Part shown: positions 16,111 through 25,207 of the stretch, one piece after another
Layout: every line of letters begins with the position of its first letter
How positions within the stretch are numbered: the first letter of the stretch is position 1
Assembly: GCA_000720805.1 (NCBI GenBank)
Contig: JODI01000031.1
Span: 30,616 to 94,615, forward strand
Source of the DNA: Streptomyces violaceoruber
GTDB taxonomy: Bacteria > Actinomycetota > Actinomycetes > Streptomycetales > Streptomycetaceae
DNA length: 64,000 nt
Reading direction: 5' to 3'
The notes under the pieces: model-generated
What the model saw: only the letters and a program-made list of their open reading frames with translations
Database searches by the model: none
What the model was told of the DNA's origin: nothing
Translations under genes and position numbers: made by a program

Positions 16111-17967
16111 CTAGGTCCGTTGCCCGGCGAGGTCCAGCGCCGCGATGTACCCGAAGGTCATCGCCGGGCCGATCGTCGAGCCCGCGCCCGCGTAGCTGTG
16201 GCCCATCACGGCGGCGCTGGCGTTCCCGGCCGCGTACAGGCCGGGGATGACCGAGCCGTCGGGGCGCAGGACGCGGGCCCGGGCGTCGGTGCGCAGGCCC
16301 CCCTTGGTGCCGAGGTCTCCGGGGACGATGCGGAAGGCGTGGTACGGGGGCAGCCACAGCGGCGCGAGGCAGGAGTTCGGGAGGACGGCGGGGTCCGTGT
16401 AGTAGTGGTCGTACGCGCTGTCGCCGCGGCCGAAGTCGGTGTCGTCGCCGTTCACCGCGAGGGTGTTGAAGCGGGCGACGGTGGCCCGCAGGGCGGGCCC
16501 GGGCACTCCGATCGCGGCGGCCAGGGCGTCCAGGGTCCACTCCTTGTGGGCGGCGCCGGAGGTGTACCAGTCGTCGGGGAACGGGAAGGTCGGCGCCACG
16601 TCCTTGAAGAGGTACCGGTTGCGGTAGTTCTGGTCGGTGATCAGCCAGGCCGGGATGTCCGGGTCGGTCGGGTGCCGCTCGTACATGGTGTGGACGACGT
16701 CGCTGTAGGGCCCGGCCTCGTTGACGAACCGGCGGCCGGCGGCGTTGACCAGGAGGCCGCCGGGGAGCGTGCGTTCGGCCAGGCAGAAGTACGGCTGGCC
16801 GGGGAGCGGGATGGCCGGCCCCCACCAGGCGTCGTCCATGAGGGCGAGATCGGCGCCGAGCCGCTGCCCCGCACGGATGCCGTCGCCGGTGTTCTCCTTG
16901 GCGCCGACGGTCCAGTCGGTGCCGATGGGCTGCCGCTGGTACTGCGCCCGCATCGCCGCGTTGTGCTCGAAGCCACCCGAGCCGACGACGACCCCGCGGC
17001 GGGCGCGGACGAGTCCCGGAGCGCCACCCCGGGTGACCACCGCGCCGGCCGCCACCCCGCCCTCGACGTACAGCTCGGTCAACGGGGTGCCGAGCCACAC
17101 CGGCACCCCGGCGGCCCGCAGGCCCAGGCGCAGTCCCGCCGCCAGCGACTGGCCCATGGTGAGCGGCCGCTGTCCCAGCACGGCGGCCTTGGTGCCCCGG
17201 GCCAGACACTCGGCGGCCACGGCGGCACCCCGCACGCTCACGGCGGTCAGCGCGAGCCACTTGTAGTCGGCGCTGAAGACGACCATTCCGGCGGGGACCT
17301 CGAGGTACGGCGGGTTGAGGTGGGCGAGGTCGGCACCGAGGAGGTTGCCGTCGAGCTGGTCGGGCTCGATGGAGCGGCCGTTCGGGAGACCGCCGGGGAG
17401 CTCCGGGTAGTAGTCGCTGTACCCCTCCATCCAGCGGAAGCGCAGCGGGCTGTTTGCCATGACGAAGGAGATCATGGCGGGCCCGTGGGCGAGGAAGGCG
17501 CGCTGCCGGTCGACGGGGACGTCCGCGCCGACGACGGCGGCGAGGTAGGCGGCGGCCTTGGCGGGCGTGTCCGGGACGCCGGCCGCCAGGATCACCGGGT
17601 TGTTCGGGATCCAGACCCCGGCACCGGAGCGGGCGGCCGACCCCCCGAAGGTGGCCGCCTTCTCGACCACCACACAGCTCAGCCCCCGTCTGGCCGCCGT
17701 GAGCGCGGCGGTCATCCCGGCCGCACCGGACCCGATGACCACGACGTCGTACGTGCCGAGGAGGGGCAGATCGGCGGCCCGGGCCCCCTGCTGGACACCG
17801 GCCGCGACGGCGAGCCCGGCCCCGGCGGCCCCCGCGAGCAGGTGCCTTCGGGAAGGACCTCCGCCGCGTCTTTCAGGGGCTTCGACTTGCCTGTCGGCTT
17901 GTCTGTCGGTGTCTCCGGTGTCTCCGGTGTCCAAGGTGCCGCTCGCAGGGTTCGCGCTCGTGGTCAT
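16111..17967 (-). CDS. FAD-binding oxidoreductase similar to 3-ketosteroid delta-1-dehydrogenases, Tat-type leader
   Basis: 618 residues from ATG at 17967 (GGAG five bases upstream). The N-terminus has SRRHLLAGAAGAGLAVAAG, a twin-arginine leader, so the protein may be exported folded with FAD. Then comes YDVVVIGSGAAGMTAALTAARRG (FAD site), GGSAARSGAGVWIPNNP as in KstD enzymes, an inserted variable domain, and the end GLYAAGNASAAVMGHSYAGAGSTIGPAMTFGYIAA, which closely follows KstD or fumarate-reductase-type flavoproteins. Probable role: dehydrogenation of steroid-like or other cyclic ketones. Exact substrate unknown. Confidence 0.85.
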   Translation of the reverse strand: MTTSANPASGTLDTGDTGDTDRQADRQVEAPERRGGGPSRRHLLAGAAGAGLAVAAGVQQGARAADLPLLGTYDVVVIGSGAAGMTAALTAARRGLSCVVVEKAATFGGSAARSGAGVWIPNNPVILAAGVPDTPAKAAAYLAAVVGADVPVDRQRAFLAHGPAMISFVMANSPLRFRWMEGYSDYYPELPGGLPNGRSIEPDQLDGNLLGADLAHLNPPYLEVPAGMVVFSADYKWLALTAVSVRGAAVAAECLARGTKAAVLGQRPLTMGQSLAAGLRLGLRAAGVPVWLGTPLTELYVEGGVAAGAVVTRGGAPGLVRARRGVVVGSGGFEHNAAMRAQYQRQPIGTDWTVGAKENTGDGIRAGQRLGADLALMDDAWWGPAIPLPGQPYFCLAERTLPGGLLVNAAGRRFVNEAGPYSDVVHTMYERHPTDPDIPAWLITDQNYRNRYLFKDVAPTFPFPDDWYTSGAAHKEWTLDALAAAIGVPGPALRATVARFNTLAVNGDDTDFGRGDSAYDHYYTDPAVLPNSCLAPLWLPPYHAFRIVPGDLGTKGGLRTDARARVLRPDGSVIPGLYAAGNASAAVMGHSYAGAGSTIGPAMTFGYIAALDLAGQRT

Positions 17968-18105
17968 GGCCACTCCAGCCCGCCGGGAACGAATGAAAGA
18001 GATGGGGGACGGGAATGTCGCGCGGGCGTCCTGGGAAGTCAAGAGCCGTGCTGTGGGCACAACATGCTCTGCCTCAAGCCGAGTTGGGGAACCCGGCCGG
18101 CTTCC

Positions 18106-20016
18106 TCACGCGTACAGCCCCTCCACCTCGTCGGCGAAGTCCCGCATGACGGTGTCCCGGCGCAGTTTCATCGACGGGGTCAGGTGGCCCGCCTCCTCAG
18201 TGAAGTCGACCGGGAGGATCGTGAAGCGGCGGATGGACTCCGGGCGGGAGACGAGTTTGTTCGCCTCGTCGACCGCCCGTTGCATCACGGCCTGCAACTC
18301 CTCGTCGGTGACCAGGAGTTCGGCCGGGACCGGATGCTTGCCGTTCATCCGGCGCCAGTGGGAGACGCCCGCCATGTCCAGGGTGATCAGGGCGGAGATG
18401 TAGGGGCGGCGGTCGCCCAGGACGAGGCACTGGGAGATCAGGGGGTGGGAGCGGAGGTAGTTCTCCAGTGGTGCCGGGGCCACGTTCTTGCCGCCCGCCG
18501 TGATGAGGATCTCCTTCTTGCGGCCGGTGATCGTGAGGTAGCCCTCGTTGTCGAGGTGGCCGATGTCGCCGGTGGGGAACCAGCCGTCGGGGGAGGCGGG
18601 GATCACTCCGCCGCCGTACGGGTCCCAGTAGCCGCGGAACACCTGGTCCCCGCTGAGCAGGATCTCGCCGTCCGCCGCGATGCGGACCTTGGTGCCGGGC
18701 AGCGGCCAGCCGACGGTGTCCAGGCGGGGCTTGAGCGGTGGGGTGACCGTGGCCGCGCCGGTCGACTCGGTGAGGCCGTAGCCCTCGTAGATCTCCATGC
18801 CCGCGCCGGCGTAGAACGCTGCGAGGCGGCGGCCGAGGGGGGAGCCGCCGCAGATGATGTGGCGGACTCTGCCGCCCATGGCGTTGCGGATGCGGCGGTA
18901 GACGAGTGAGTCGTAGAAGGCGCGGGAGGTCTTGAGGGCGGCGCTGGGGCCGGGGCCGGTGCCGGCCTTGCGGGCCTCCAGCGCCTCGCCGTAGCGGATG
19001 GCCACGTTCGTCGCGCGGTCGAAGGCGGTCGTCCGGCCGCCGCTCTCCGCCTTGGCGCGTGCGCTGTTGAAGACCTTCTCCAGCATGTAGGGGATGCAGA
19101 GGAGGAACGTCGGGCGGAACGTGCTGAGTTCGGCCACCAGGTCTTCCGCCTTCAGGCTCGGCGCGTGGCCCAGCCGGACGCGGGCGCGGACGCACGCGAT
19201 CGCCACCATGCGGCCGAAGACGTGGGACATGGGGAGGAAGAGCAGGGTGGCGAGTTCCTCGGACGACTTCGACTTGAAGACGGGGTGGAGGAGTTCGATC
19301 GCGTTGTCCACCTCGGCGAGGAAGTTGCCGTGGGTGAGGACGCAGCCCTTGGGCCGGCCGGTGGTGCCGGAGGTGTAGACGACGGTGGCGAGGGTGTCCG
19401 GGACCAGCATCCCGCGCCGCACGGCGACTTCCTGGTCGGGCACCTGGTCGCCGAGTTCCGCCAGGCGGTCCAGGTGGTCCTTCTCGATGACCCACATGTG
19501 GCGGAGGTCGGGCAGCCGGTTGAGCTCCGGGCCCAGCGCCGCAGCCTGGCCGGCGTGCTCCGTCACCAGGGCCACCGCGCCGGAGTCCTGGAGGATCCAG
19601 CGGGTCTGGAAGACCGAGGAGGTCGGGTAGATCGGCACGGTGACCAGACCGGCGGCCCACGCGGCGAAGTCCAGGAGGGTCCACTCGTAGATCGTCCGTG
19701 CCATGACGGCGATACGGTCGCCGGGGACCAGGCCCTCCGCGATCATTCCCTTCGCCAACGCCAGTACCTCCGCGGCGAACTGGGCCGCCGTCACGTGCTC
19801 CCACGCACCGTCCTGTGTGCGGCGGCTGAGCACATGGTCCTCGGGGGCCGCGTCCGCGTTGTCGAACGGCAGGTCGGCCAGCGAGCCGTGGGTCGCCGGC
19901 GGGGCGAACGGCGGCACGGACACCTCCCGGACCTCTCCGTCCAGCCGCCGAATCTCAGGTTCCACCAACACGGGCGCGCCGTCGTAGTCGTGGCCGGGCG
20001 AATAGGAGAGGGACAT
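18106..20016 (-). CDS. AMP-dependent long-chain acyl-CoA synthetase
   Basis: 636 residues, ATG with AGGAG upstream. ANL superfamily: P-loop YTSGTTGRPKGCVL, then YGLTESTGAATVTPP, GDIGHLDNEGYLTITGRKKEILITAGGKNVAP, and a C-terminal part (LTPSMKLRRDTVMRDF) of the long-chain (FadD15-like) subgroup. It activates fatty acids to CoA esters at the cytoplasmic side of the membrane. Its neighbours thiolase, FabG4 and HtdX use acyl-CoA substrates, so the group may act together. Confidence 0.93.
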   Translation of the reverse strand: MSLSYSPGHDYDGAPVLVEPEIRRLDGEVREVSVPPFAPPATHGSLADLPFDNADAAPEDHVLSRRTQDGAWEHVTAAQFAAEVLALAKGMIAEGLVPGDRIAVMARTIYEWTLLDFAAWAAGLVTVPIYPTSSVFQTRWILQDSGAVALVTEHAGQAAALGPELNRLPDLRHMWVIEKDHLDRLAELGDQVPDQEVAVRRGMLVPDTLATVVYTSGTTGRPKGCVLTHGNFLAEVDNAIELLHPVFKSKSSEELATLLFLPMSHVFGRMVAIACVRARVRLGHAPSLKAEDLVAELSTFRPTFLLCIPYMLEKVFNSARAKAESGGRTTAFDRATNVAIRYGEALEARKAGTGPGPSAALKTSRAFYDSLVYRRIRNAMGGRVRHIICGGSPLGRRLAAFYAGAGMEIYEGYGLTESTGAATVTPPLKPRLDTVGWPLPGTKVRIAADGEILLSGDQVFRGYWDPYGGGVIPASPDGWFPTGDIGHLDNEGYLTITGRKKEILITAGGKNVAPAPLENYLRSHPLISQCLVLGDRRPYISALITLDMAGVSHWRRMNGKHPVPAELLVTDEELQAVMQRAVDEANKLVSRPESIRRFTILPVDFTEEAGHLTPSMKLRRDTVMRDFADEVEGLYA

Positions 20017-20304
20017 GGGGCAGCTCCTGAGGCGTGCAGCTCGGTTCCACTCTGCTGCAAGTGGTACGTGCGGTACGTACCGGGACGTTCACCGGCGGTC
20101 GCGACTTACCGGGTTACCGCGGGTTCGCAGGATGATCGTAGGGGGCCCTCGTGGAAGGTTCGTGCGGGTTCGGGGGTGGTACGGGGTCAGGCGTGTGCAA
20201 CCTCGGGGGTTACGTGAGGGACGTTCACGTTGCCCTGGTCAGGGACCGGTCGGGAGCAGGACAGGGGCGGGACAGGTACGGGACGGGGACCGGGCGGGAG
20301 CGGA

Positions 20305-21591
20305 TCAGTCGCGCTCCAGGATCGCCGTGACGCCCTGCCCGCCCGCCGCGCACACGGAGATCAGTCCCCGCCCGCGCGACCCCCGTTCGGCGAGCAGCTT
20401 CGCCAGCGTCGCCACGATCCGGGCGCCGGTCGCCGCGAAGGGGTGCCCGGTCGCGAGGGAGGAGCCGGCGACGTTCAGGCGGGCCCGGTCCACCGTGCCC
20501 AGGCCCCGCTTCTCCCAGGCGGCGAGGGTGGCCAGCACCTGGGACGCGAACGCCTCGTGGATTTCGAGGAGTTCGAAGTCGCCGAGGCCCAGTCCCGCCC
20601 GCTCCAGCATGCGCGGGACGGCGTAGGCCGGCGCCATCAGCAGCCCGTCCTCGCCGCCGGCGACATCGCCCGCGACGAAGTCCACGGCCGCCGTCTCGTA
20701 CGCCGCGAGATACGCCAGCGGCTGCAGTCCGCGCGCCTCGGCCCACTCCTCGCTCGCCAGCAGGACGACCGCCGCCCCGTCCGTCAGCGGCGTCGAGTTG
20801 CCCGCCGTCATGGTCGGGTCGGCCGCGTCCAGACCGAACACCGGCTTCAGCGCGGCCAGTTTCCCCACCGTCGAGCCGGGGCGCAGGTTCTGGTCGCGGG
20901 CCAGGCCCCGGAACGGCACCACCAGGTCCTGGAAGAAGCCGCGTTCGTACGCCGCCGCCAGCCGCTGGTGGCTGAGCGCGGCCAGCTCGTCCTGGGCCTC
21001 GCGGGTGATGCCCCAGGTCCGTGCGGTCACCGCCGCGTGCTCGCCCATGGACAGGCCGGTGCGCGGTTCGGCGTTGCGCGGGATGTCGGGGACCAGGTGG
21101 GACGGACGCACCCGGGCGAGCGCCTTGACCCGGCCGCCCGGCGACTTCGCCCGCCGTGCCGCCAGCAGGATCCGGCGCAGGTCGTCGTTCACGCCCAGCG
21201 GCGCGTCGCTGGCGGTGTCCGCGCCGCCCGCGACGGCCGACTCGGTCTGCCCGAGAGCGATCTTGTTGGCGGCGGCGATCACGGCCTGGAGCCCGGTCCC
21301 GCAGGCCTGCTGGATGTCGTACGCCGGGGTCCGCGCGTCCAGCTTCGAGCCGAGCACGGTCTCGCGGGCGAGGTTGAAGTCCCGGCTGTGCTTGAGAACG
21401 GCCCCGGCGACGAACTCCCCCACCGCGCCCGGCGCCTCCAGCCCGCACCGCTCGACCAGGCTGTCGAGCGCGGCGGTCAGCATGTCCCGGTTGGAGGCGG
21501 TGGCGTACGGCCCGTCGGAGCGGGCGAAGGGGACGCGGGCGCCGGCGACGATCGCCACGCGCCGGGCCACCGGCGGCTTCAGGGGGCTCAT
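20305..21591 (-). CDS. Acetyl-CoA acyltransferase (thiolase), FadA2/FadI type
   Basis: 428 residues. Active-site Cys in DIQQACGTGLQAVIAA (about residue 97), His in HEAFASQVLA, and the closing NVAGSSLATGHPFAATGAR and CAAGGQGV. It cleaves 3-ketoacyl-CoA or condenses acetyl-CoA units. It is divergent from fabG4-htdX with palindromes between, the same arrangement as Mycobacterium tuberculosis fadA2 opposite fabG4-htdX (Rv0243, Rv0242c, Rv0241c, from memory). ATG at 21591 with AGGAG nine bases upstream. Confidence 0.93.
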   Translation of the reverse strand: MSPLKPPVARRVAIVAGARVPFARSDGPYATASNRDMLTAALDSLVERCGLEAPGAVGEFVAGAVLKHSRDFNLARETVLGSKLDARTPAYDIQQACGTGLQAVIAAANKIALGQTESAVAGGADTASDAPLGVNDDLRRILLAARRAKSPGGRVKALARVRPSHLVPDIPRNAEPRTGLSMGEHAAVTARTWGITREAQDELAALSHQRLAAAYERGFFQDLVVPFRGLARDQNLRPGSTVGKLAALKPVFGLDAADPTMTAGNSTPLTDGAAVVLLASEEWAEARGLQPLAYLAAYETAAVDFVAGDVAGGEDGLLMAPAYAVPRMLERAGLGLGDFELLEIHEAFASQVLATLAAWEKRGLGTVDRARLNVAGSSLATGHPFAATGARIVATLAKLLAERGSRGRGLISVCAAGGQGVTAILERD

Positions 21592-21606
21592 CTCGACCTG
21601 CTCCTC

Positions 21607-21630
21607 ACCTCTGACGTAACCTCTGACGTA
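21607..21630. repeat. Perfect 12 bp direct repeat in the thiolase/fabG4 promoter gap
   Basis: ACCTCTGACGTA at 21607-21618 is repeated at once at 21619-21630. It lies between the thiolase start and the palindromes at 21634-21664, and could be a duplicated half-site or part of the thiolase leader. Confidence 0.9.
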
Positions 21631-21633
21631 GTA

Positions 21634-21664
21634 TTACCTACGGTAACCTTACTCGTAAGTAAGG
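21634..21664. promoter_or_regulatory. Two adjoining palindromes, probable TetR operators
   Basis: TTACCTACGGTAA (21634-21646) is a perfect 5-3-5 palindrome. CCTTACTCGTAAGTAAGG (21647-21664) is a perfect 6-6-6 palindrome with an inner TTAC/GTAA pair. Both share TTAC and GTAA halves and sit in the 118 base gap between divergent acyl-CoA genes. The TetR protein at 23889-24689 is the obvious candidate ligand; control of both transcription units is inferred. Confidence 0.7.
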
Positions 21665-21709
21665 ACGAGTGGACTTGGGCAGGAAGAGTCACCGGCGCTG
21701 GGAGATGAC

Positions 21710-23005
21710 ATGGCCGACCGCTATCTGAGCTTCACCGGCACCGCGCCCGGCCGCTTCCTCACCCGGCGCCTCGGGCTGCCGCAACCCGCTCCGCTGCGCC
21801 GTTGGTCGCCGGAGCACCCCACCCTCGGCGGAGACCTGCTGCATCTCACCGCGGGCAAGTCCGACCTGGACCTCGCCGCCACCGGCCTCGCCCTCGTCCG
21901 TTCCTCCGAGCGCCCCGCCGCCGTGCTCCTCGACGCCTCCGGCGTCCGGGACGTCGAGGGCCTCGCCGACGTGCACGCGGCCCTGCACCCCGTCGTGCGG
22001 TCGGTCGCCGCGGGCGGCCGGGTGGTCGTACTGGGCGCCCCGCTGGACCCCGCCGACCATCACCAGTCCGCCGCCCAGCAGGCCCTGGAGGGCTTCACGC
22101 GCTCGCTGGGCAAGGAGATCGGCCGGGGCAGGACCGTGAACCTCGTCCGGCCGGCCGACGCGCTCGCCGCCGAGTCGACCCTGCGCTTCCTGTTCTCCCC
22201 CAAGTCGGCCTACGTCAGCGGCCAGGTGATCGAGGTGGGCGCCCGGCAGGTCACCGCGCCGGACGACTGGGACCGCCCCCTGACCGGCCGTACCGCGCTG
22301 GTCACCGGGGCCGCGCGCGGGATCGGCGAGGCGGTCGCCGGGACGCTGGCGAGGGACGGGGCGCGGGTCGTCGTACTGGACGTACCGCAGGCGCAGGCGG
22401 CGGCCCGGCAGGTCGCCGAGCGGCTCGGCGGGACCGCGCTCGCCCTCGACATCACGGCCCCGGACGCCGGTGAACGGATCGCCGCGGCCCTCCCCGACGG
22501 CCTGGACGTCCTCGTCCACAACGCGGGCATCACGCGCGACCGGCGACTGGTCAACATGCCGGCCGAGCGCTGGAGTTCGGTGCTGGAGGTGAACCTGGCG
22601 AGCGTGCTGCGGACGACGGACGCGCTGCTGGCGAGCGGGACGATCAGGGCCGGCGGCCGGATCGTGGCCACCGCCTCCATCGCCGGGCTCGCGGGCAACG
22701 CGGGCCAGACGAACTACGGGGCGAGCAAGGCGGGCGTGGCCGGCCTGGTCCGCTGCCTCGCGCCGCGCGCCCTCGCCGAGCACGGGGTGACGGTCAACGC
22801 GGTCGCGCCCGGCTTCATCGAGACGAAGATGACGGCCGCGGTCCCCCTGTTCATCCGCGAGGCGGGCCGCCGGATGAACTCCCTCGCACAGGGCGGGCTG
22901 CCCGTCGACGTCGCCGAGACCATCGCCTGGCTCGCGCATCCGGCCTCCGGCGCGGTGAACGGGCAGGTCGTGCGGGTGTGCGGCCAGAGCCTGCTGGGGG
23001 CCTAG
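21710..23005 (+). CDS. fabG4: High-molecular-weight 3-ketoacyl reductase, FabG4 type
   Basis: 431 residues, ATG with GGGAG five bases upstream. The first 180 or so residues are a degenerate Rossmann-like domain (FTGTAPGRFLTRRLGLPQP start). The second half is an active short-chain dehydrogenase: TGAARGIGEAVAG, VHNAGITRDRRL, Ser in TASIAGLAGN, and YGASK. This two-domain build marks FabG4, an NADH-dependent 3-oxoacyl reductase active on CoA substrates. The stop overlaps the htdX start by one base (TAGTG). Confidence 0.92.
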   Translation: MADRYLSFTGTAPGRFLTRRLGLPQPAPLRRWSPEHPTLGGDLLHLTAGKSDLDLAATGLALVRSSERPAAVLLDASGVRDVEGLADVHAALHPVVRSVAAGGRVVVLGAPLDPADHHQSAAQQALEGFTRSLGKEIGRGRTVNLVRPADALAAESTLRFLFSPKSAYVSGQVIEVGARQVTAPDDWDRPLTGRTALVTGAARGIGEAVAGTLARDGARVVVLDVPQAQAAARQVAERLGGTALALDITAPDAGERIAAALPDGLDVLVHNAGITRDRRLVNMPAERWSSVLEVNLASVLRTTDALLASGTIRAGGRIVATASIAGLAGNAGQTNYGASKAGVAGLVRCLAPRALAEHGVTVNAVAPGFIETKMTAAVPLFIREAGRRMNSLAQGGLPVDVAETIAWLAHPASGAVNGQVVRVCGQSLLGA

Positions 23006-23907
23006 TGCCGACCGCGCCGACCACCACCACCCTCACCGCCTCCCCCGGCCTCGCCCCCCTGCTCGCCCGGGGAGCCCTGCTGTCCCCGTTCAAGCGTCCC
23101 CGCCCGGACGCCGATTTCCCGCGCACCCGGCTCGTACTGCCCGGTCTGCGGGTCGACCTGGCCCGACTGGCCGCCTACGAGCGGGTGTGCGGCTTCGCGA
23201 CCGGCGACGACGCGCTGCCGCCGACCTATCCGCACGTCCTCGGCTTCCCGCTGGCCATGCGGCTGATGAGCGCGCGGGACTTCCCCCTGCCGCTGCTCGG
23301 GCTGGTCCACACGTCGATCGAGATCACCCGGCGGCGGGCGCTGACCGCGACCGGTGAGTACGAACTCACGGTGTACGTCGACCAGTTGGCGCCGCACCGG
23401 CGGGGCACCGAGGCCGCGGTGGTGACCGAGCTTCGGTCCGGGGACGAGGTGGCGTGGGAGTCGACGAGCACGTATCTGGCCCGGCACCGCACGGACGGCC
23501 GTACGACCGCGGGCGGTACGGCCACGGGTGGTACCGCCGCGACACCCGTGCCTGCGGCCTCCGTACCCGAACGCGAGTTGTTGCCCGCCGTCGCCGAGTG
23601 GCGGCTGGCCGGGGACGTGGGGCGGCGCTACGGCGCGGTCTCCGGTGATCGCAACCCGATCCACCTGTCCCCGCTCACCGCCCGCCTGTTCGGCTTCCGC
23701 CGGGCCATCGCGCACGGCATGTGGACGGTGGCCCGCTGCCTGGCCGCACACGGCACCCCGGCGGCCGTGCTGGTACGGGCCGACTTCCGGGCGCCGGTGC
23801 TGCTGCCGGGGGCGGTGACGTACGCGGCCCGCGACGGGCTGTTCGAACTGCGCGGTGGTGACAGCCGTACGCATCTGACCGGGGGCGTCTACCCGCTCTG
23901 CTCCTGA
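23005..23907 (+). CDS. htdX: MaoC-type 3-hydroxyacyl dehydratase, HtdX-like
   Basis: 300 residues from the GTG that shares its first base with the fabG4 stop; an upstream GTG is in frame but inside fabG4. Double hot-dog protein: the N-terminal half is degenerate, and the C-terminal hydratase 2 motif YGAVSGDRNPIHLSPLTARLFGFRRAIAHGMW carries the catalytic Asp and His. It interconverts 3-hydroxyacyl and trans-2-enoyl thioesters, the next step after FabG4. Its 3' end overlaps the convergent TetR gene by 19 bases. Confidence 0.9.
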   Translation: MPTAPTTTTLTASPGLAPLLARGALLSPFKRPRPDADFPRTRLVLPGLRVDLARLAAYERVCGFATGDDALPPTYPHVLGFPLAMRLMSARDFPLPLLGLVHTSIEITRRRALTATGEYELTVYVDQLAPHRRGTEAAVVTELRSGDEVAWESTSTYLARHRTDGRTTAGGTATGGTAATPVPAASVPERELLPAVAEWRLAGDVGRRYGAVSGDRNPIHLSPLTARLFGFRRAIAHGMWTVARCLAAHGTPAAVLVRADFRAPVLLPGAVTYAARDGLFELRGGDSRTHLTGGVYPLCS

Positions 23908-24689
23908 GCGACGGAGCCGGACGGAGATCCCTGAGCCGTTGGCTCGGACACCGGCCCGTGAACCGCGGGCTCGGACACCGGCCCGTGAACCGCCGGCTCG
24001 GACACCGGCCCGTGAACCCCGGGCTCGACCGCCGACCCATGAGCCGCGGAGTCCGGCGGTGACCAGGGGGTGCCCGCCATCAGGTTGCCGAGGCCCGCCC
24101 AGGCGAAGTTCATCAGGGTCGCCGCCGCCTGTCTCGCGGTGATGCCGGGTGTCGCGTTGGCCCAGGCGGCCAGTGACTCGGCGGCGCCGACCAGGGCCTC
24201 GGCGAGGCCGGCGACCTCACGTTCGGGCAGGTCGGGGTCCCGGTGCGCCTCCCGGGCGGCGACCACGATCAGCTCGGTCACGAACGTGACGATCTCCTCG
24301 CGCATCACGGTGACCTCGGCGGCGAACGGCTCGCCGTGGGTACGGGCCTGGAGGTGCAGGACCGACCAGGCGTCCGGATGGTGCGCGGTGTGCTCGAAGA
24401 ACGCCCGCAGGCCGTCCCAGAGTTGACGATCGGCCGGCGCGTCGGCGCGTACCCCGGCCCGGACCGCGTCGGTGAGTGCCCGCGCCTCGCGGCGGATGCA
24501 GGCGGTGAAGAGGTCTTCCTTGGAGTTCAGGTACAGGTACACCAACGGCTTCGACACGCCCGCCAGTTCGGCGATCTCGTCCATCGACGCGGCCATGTAC
24601 CCGCGCTGCCCGAAGGTCCGTACGGCGGCGTCCATCATCTGCTGTTCCCGGACCGCCCGCGGCATCCGCTTGCTCTTCACGGCACCCAT
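23889..24689 (-). CDS. TetR family regulator with repeat-encoded tail
   Basis: 266 residues. N-terminal helix-turn-helix at about 12-58: REQQMMDAAVRTFGQRGYMAASMDEIAELAGVSKPLVYLYLNSKEDLF. A ligand-binding helical domain continues to about residue 215. The last 50 residues are a low-complexity tail of HGPVSEPAV repeats encoded by a 27 bp minisatellite. It probably controls the thiolase and fabG4-htdX genes by binding at 21634-21664; acyl-CoA ligands are likely from context. Convergent overlap with htdX. Confidence 0.88.
   Translation of the reverse strand: MGAVKSKRMPRAVREQQMMDAAVRTFGQRGYMAASMDEIAELAGVSKPLVYLYLNSKEDLFTACIRREARALTDAVRAGVRADAPADRQLWDGLRAFFEHTAHHPDAWSVLHLQARTHGEPFAAEVTVMREEIVTFVTELIVVAAREAHRDPDLPEREVAGLAEALVGAAESLAAWANATPGITARQAAATLMNFAWAGLGNLMAGTPWSPPDSAAHGSAVEPGVHGPVSEPAVHGPVSEPAVHGPVSEPTAQGSPSGSVAQEQSG
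23941..24021. repeat. 27 bp minisatellite, three copies, inside TetR C-terminus
   Basis: Three 27 bp copies, each starting GGCTCGGACACCGGCCCGTG, with changes only in the last bases. In the TetR frame each encodes nine residues of the type HGPVSEPAV. The period is a multiple of three, so copy number change would keep the frame. Confidence 0.95.
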
Positions 24690-24765
24690 GTCCGAAGCCT
24701 AGTTGGGGAGGGTGCCGGAGCGCGCCGGCGCGCTGCCCGGAGCTCCGTGCCTACCGGGTCTGCGC

Positions 24766-25083
24766 CTACGAGGTCTGCGGGGCCTGCCCCTGGGCGCCCT
24801 GGGCGCGGGCCGTGTCGTCGGCGATGTCCTCCTGGCTGCGGTTCTCCTCCAGGTTGGCCTTCATCCGGTCGACCCGCTGGACGACCTTCACGGAGGCGCG
24901 GTCGCGCTCCTTGCGCAGGACGACGAAGCTGATCGGGGCGGAGATCACCATGGCCAGCAGGACGACCCACATGCCGTTGGAGTCGCCGAGGCCGCGCGGG
25001 ACGAGACCGGAGTAGACGAGGCCCCAGACGACCAGGAGGCACGCCGCGAAGACCCCGAGGCGCATCAGCGTGTAGCGGAGCAT
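24766..25083 (-). CDS. DUF4229 membrane protein
   Basis: 105 residues from ATG at 25083; the frame could start further up at 25125. Two membrane segments, LGVFAACLLVVWGLVYSGLV and MWVVLLAMVISAPISFVVL, then a charged helix KERDRASVKVVQRVDRMKANLEENRSQED and an Ala/Gln tail. It matches the DUF4229 layout known in actinobacteria next to menaquinone genes. Function unknown. Confidence 0.78.
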   Translation of the reverse strand: MLRYTLMRLGVFAACLLVVWGLVYSGLVPRGLGDSNGMWVVLLAMVISAPISFVVLRKERDRASVKVVQRVDRMKANLEENRSQEDIADDTARAQGAQGQAPQTS

Positions 25084-25207
25084 CTCAATCCACTCTTCCG
25101 GTTGGAACGGTCCTAACGTCCCCAAAGGGACACCGTCCAGTGAAGCACGCCGGACAGCCGATCTTGCACGGGGGTGTGCCGCCCGGCAGGGGGCGCGCCA
25201 CCGCGGC

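Noticed and set aside
16120..18909. Very long plus-strand open frame (929 codons)
   Set aside because: It lies antisense to the KstD-like and acyl-CoA ligase genes; composition is that of a high-GC shadow frame and it has no recognisable domain.
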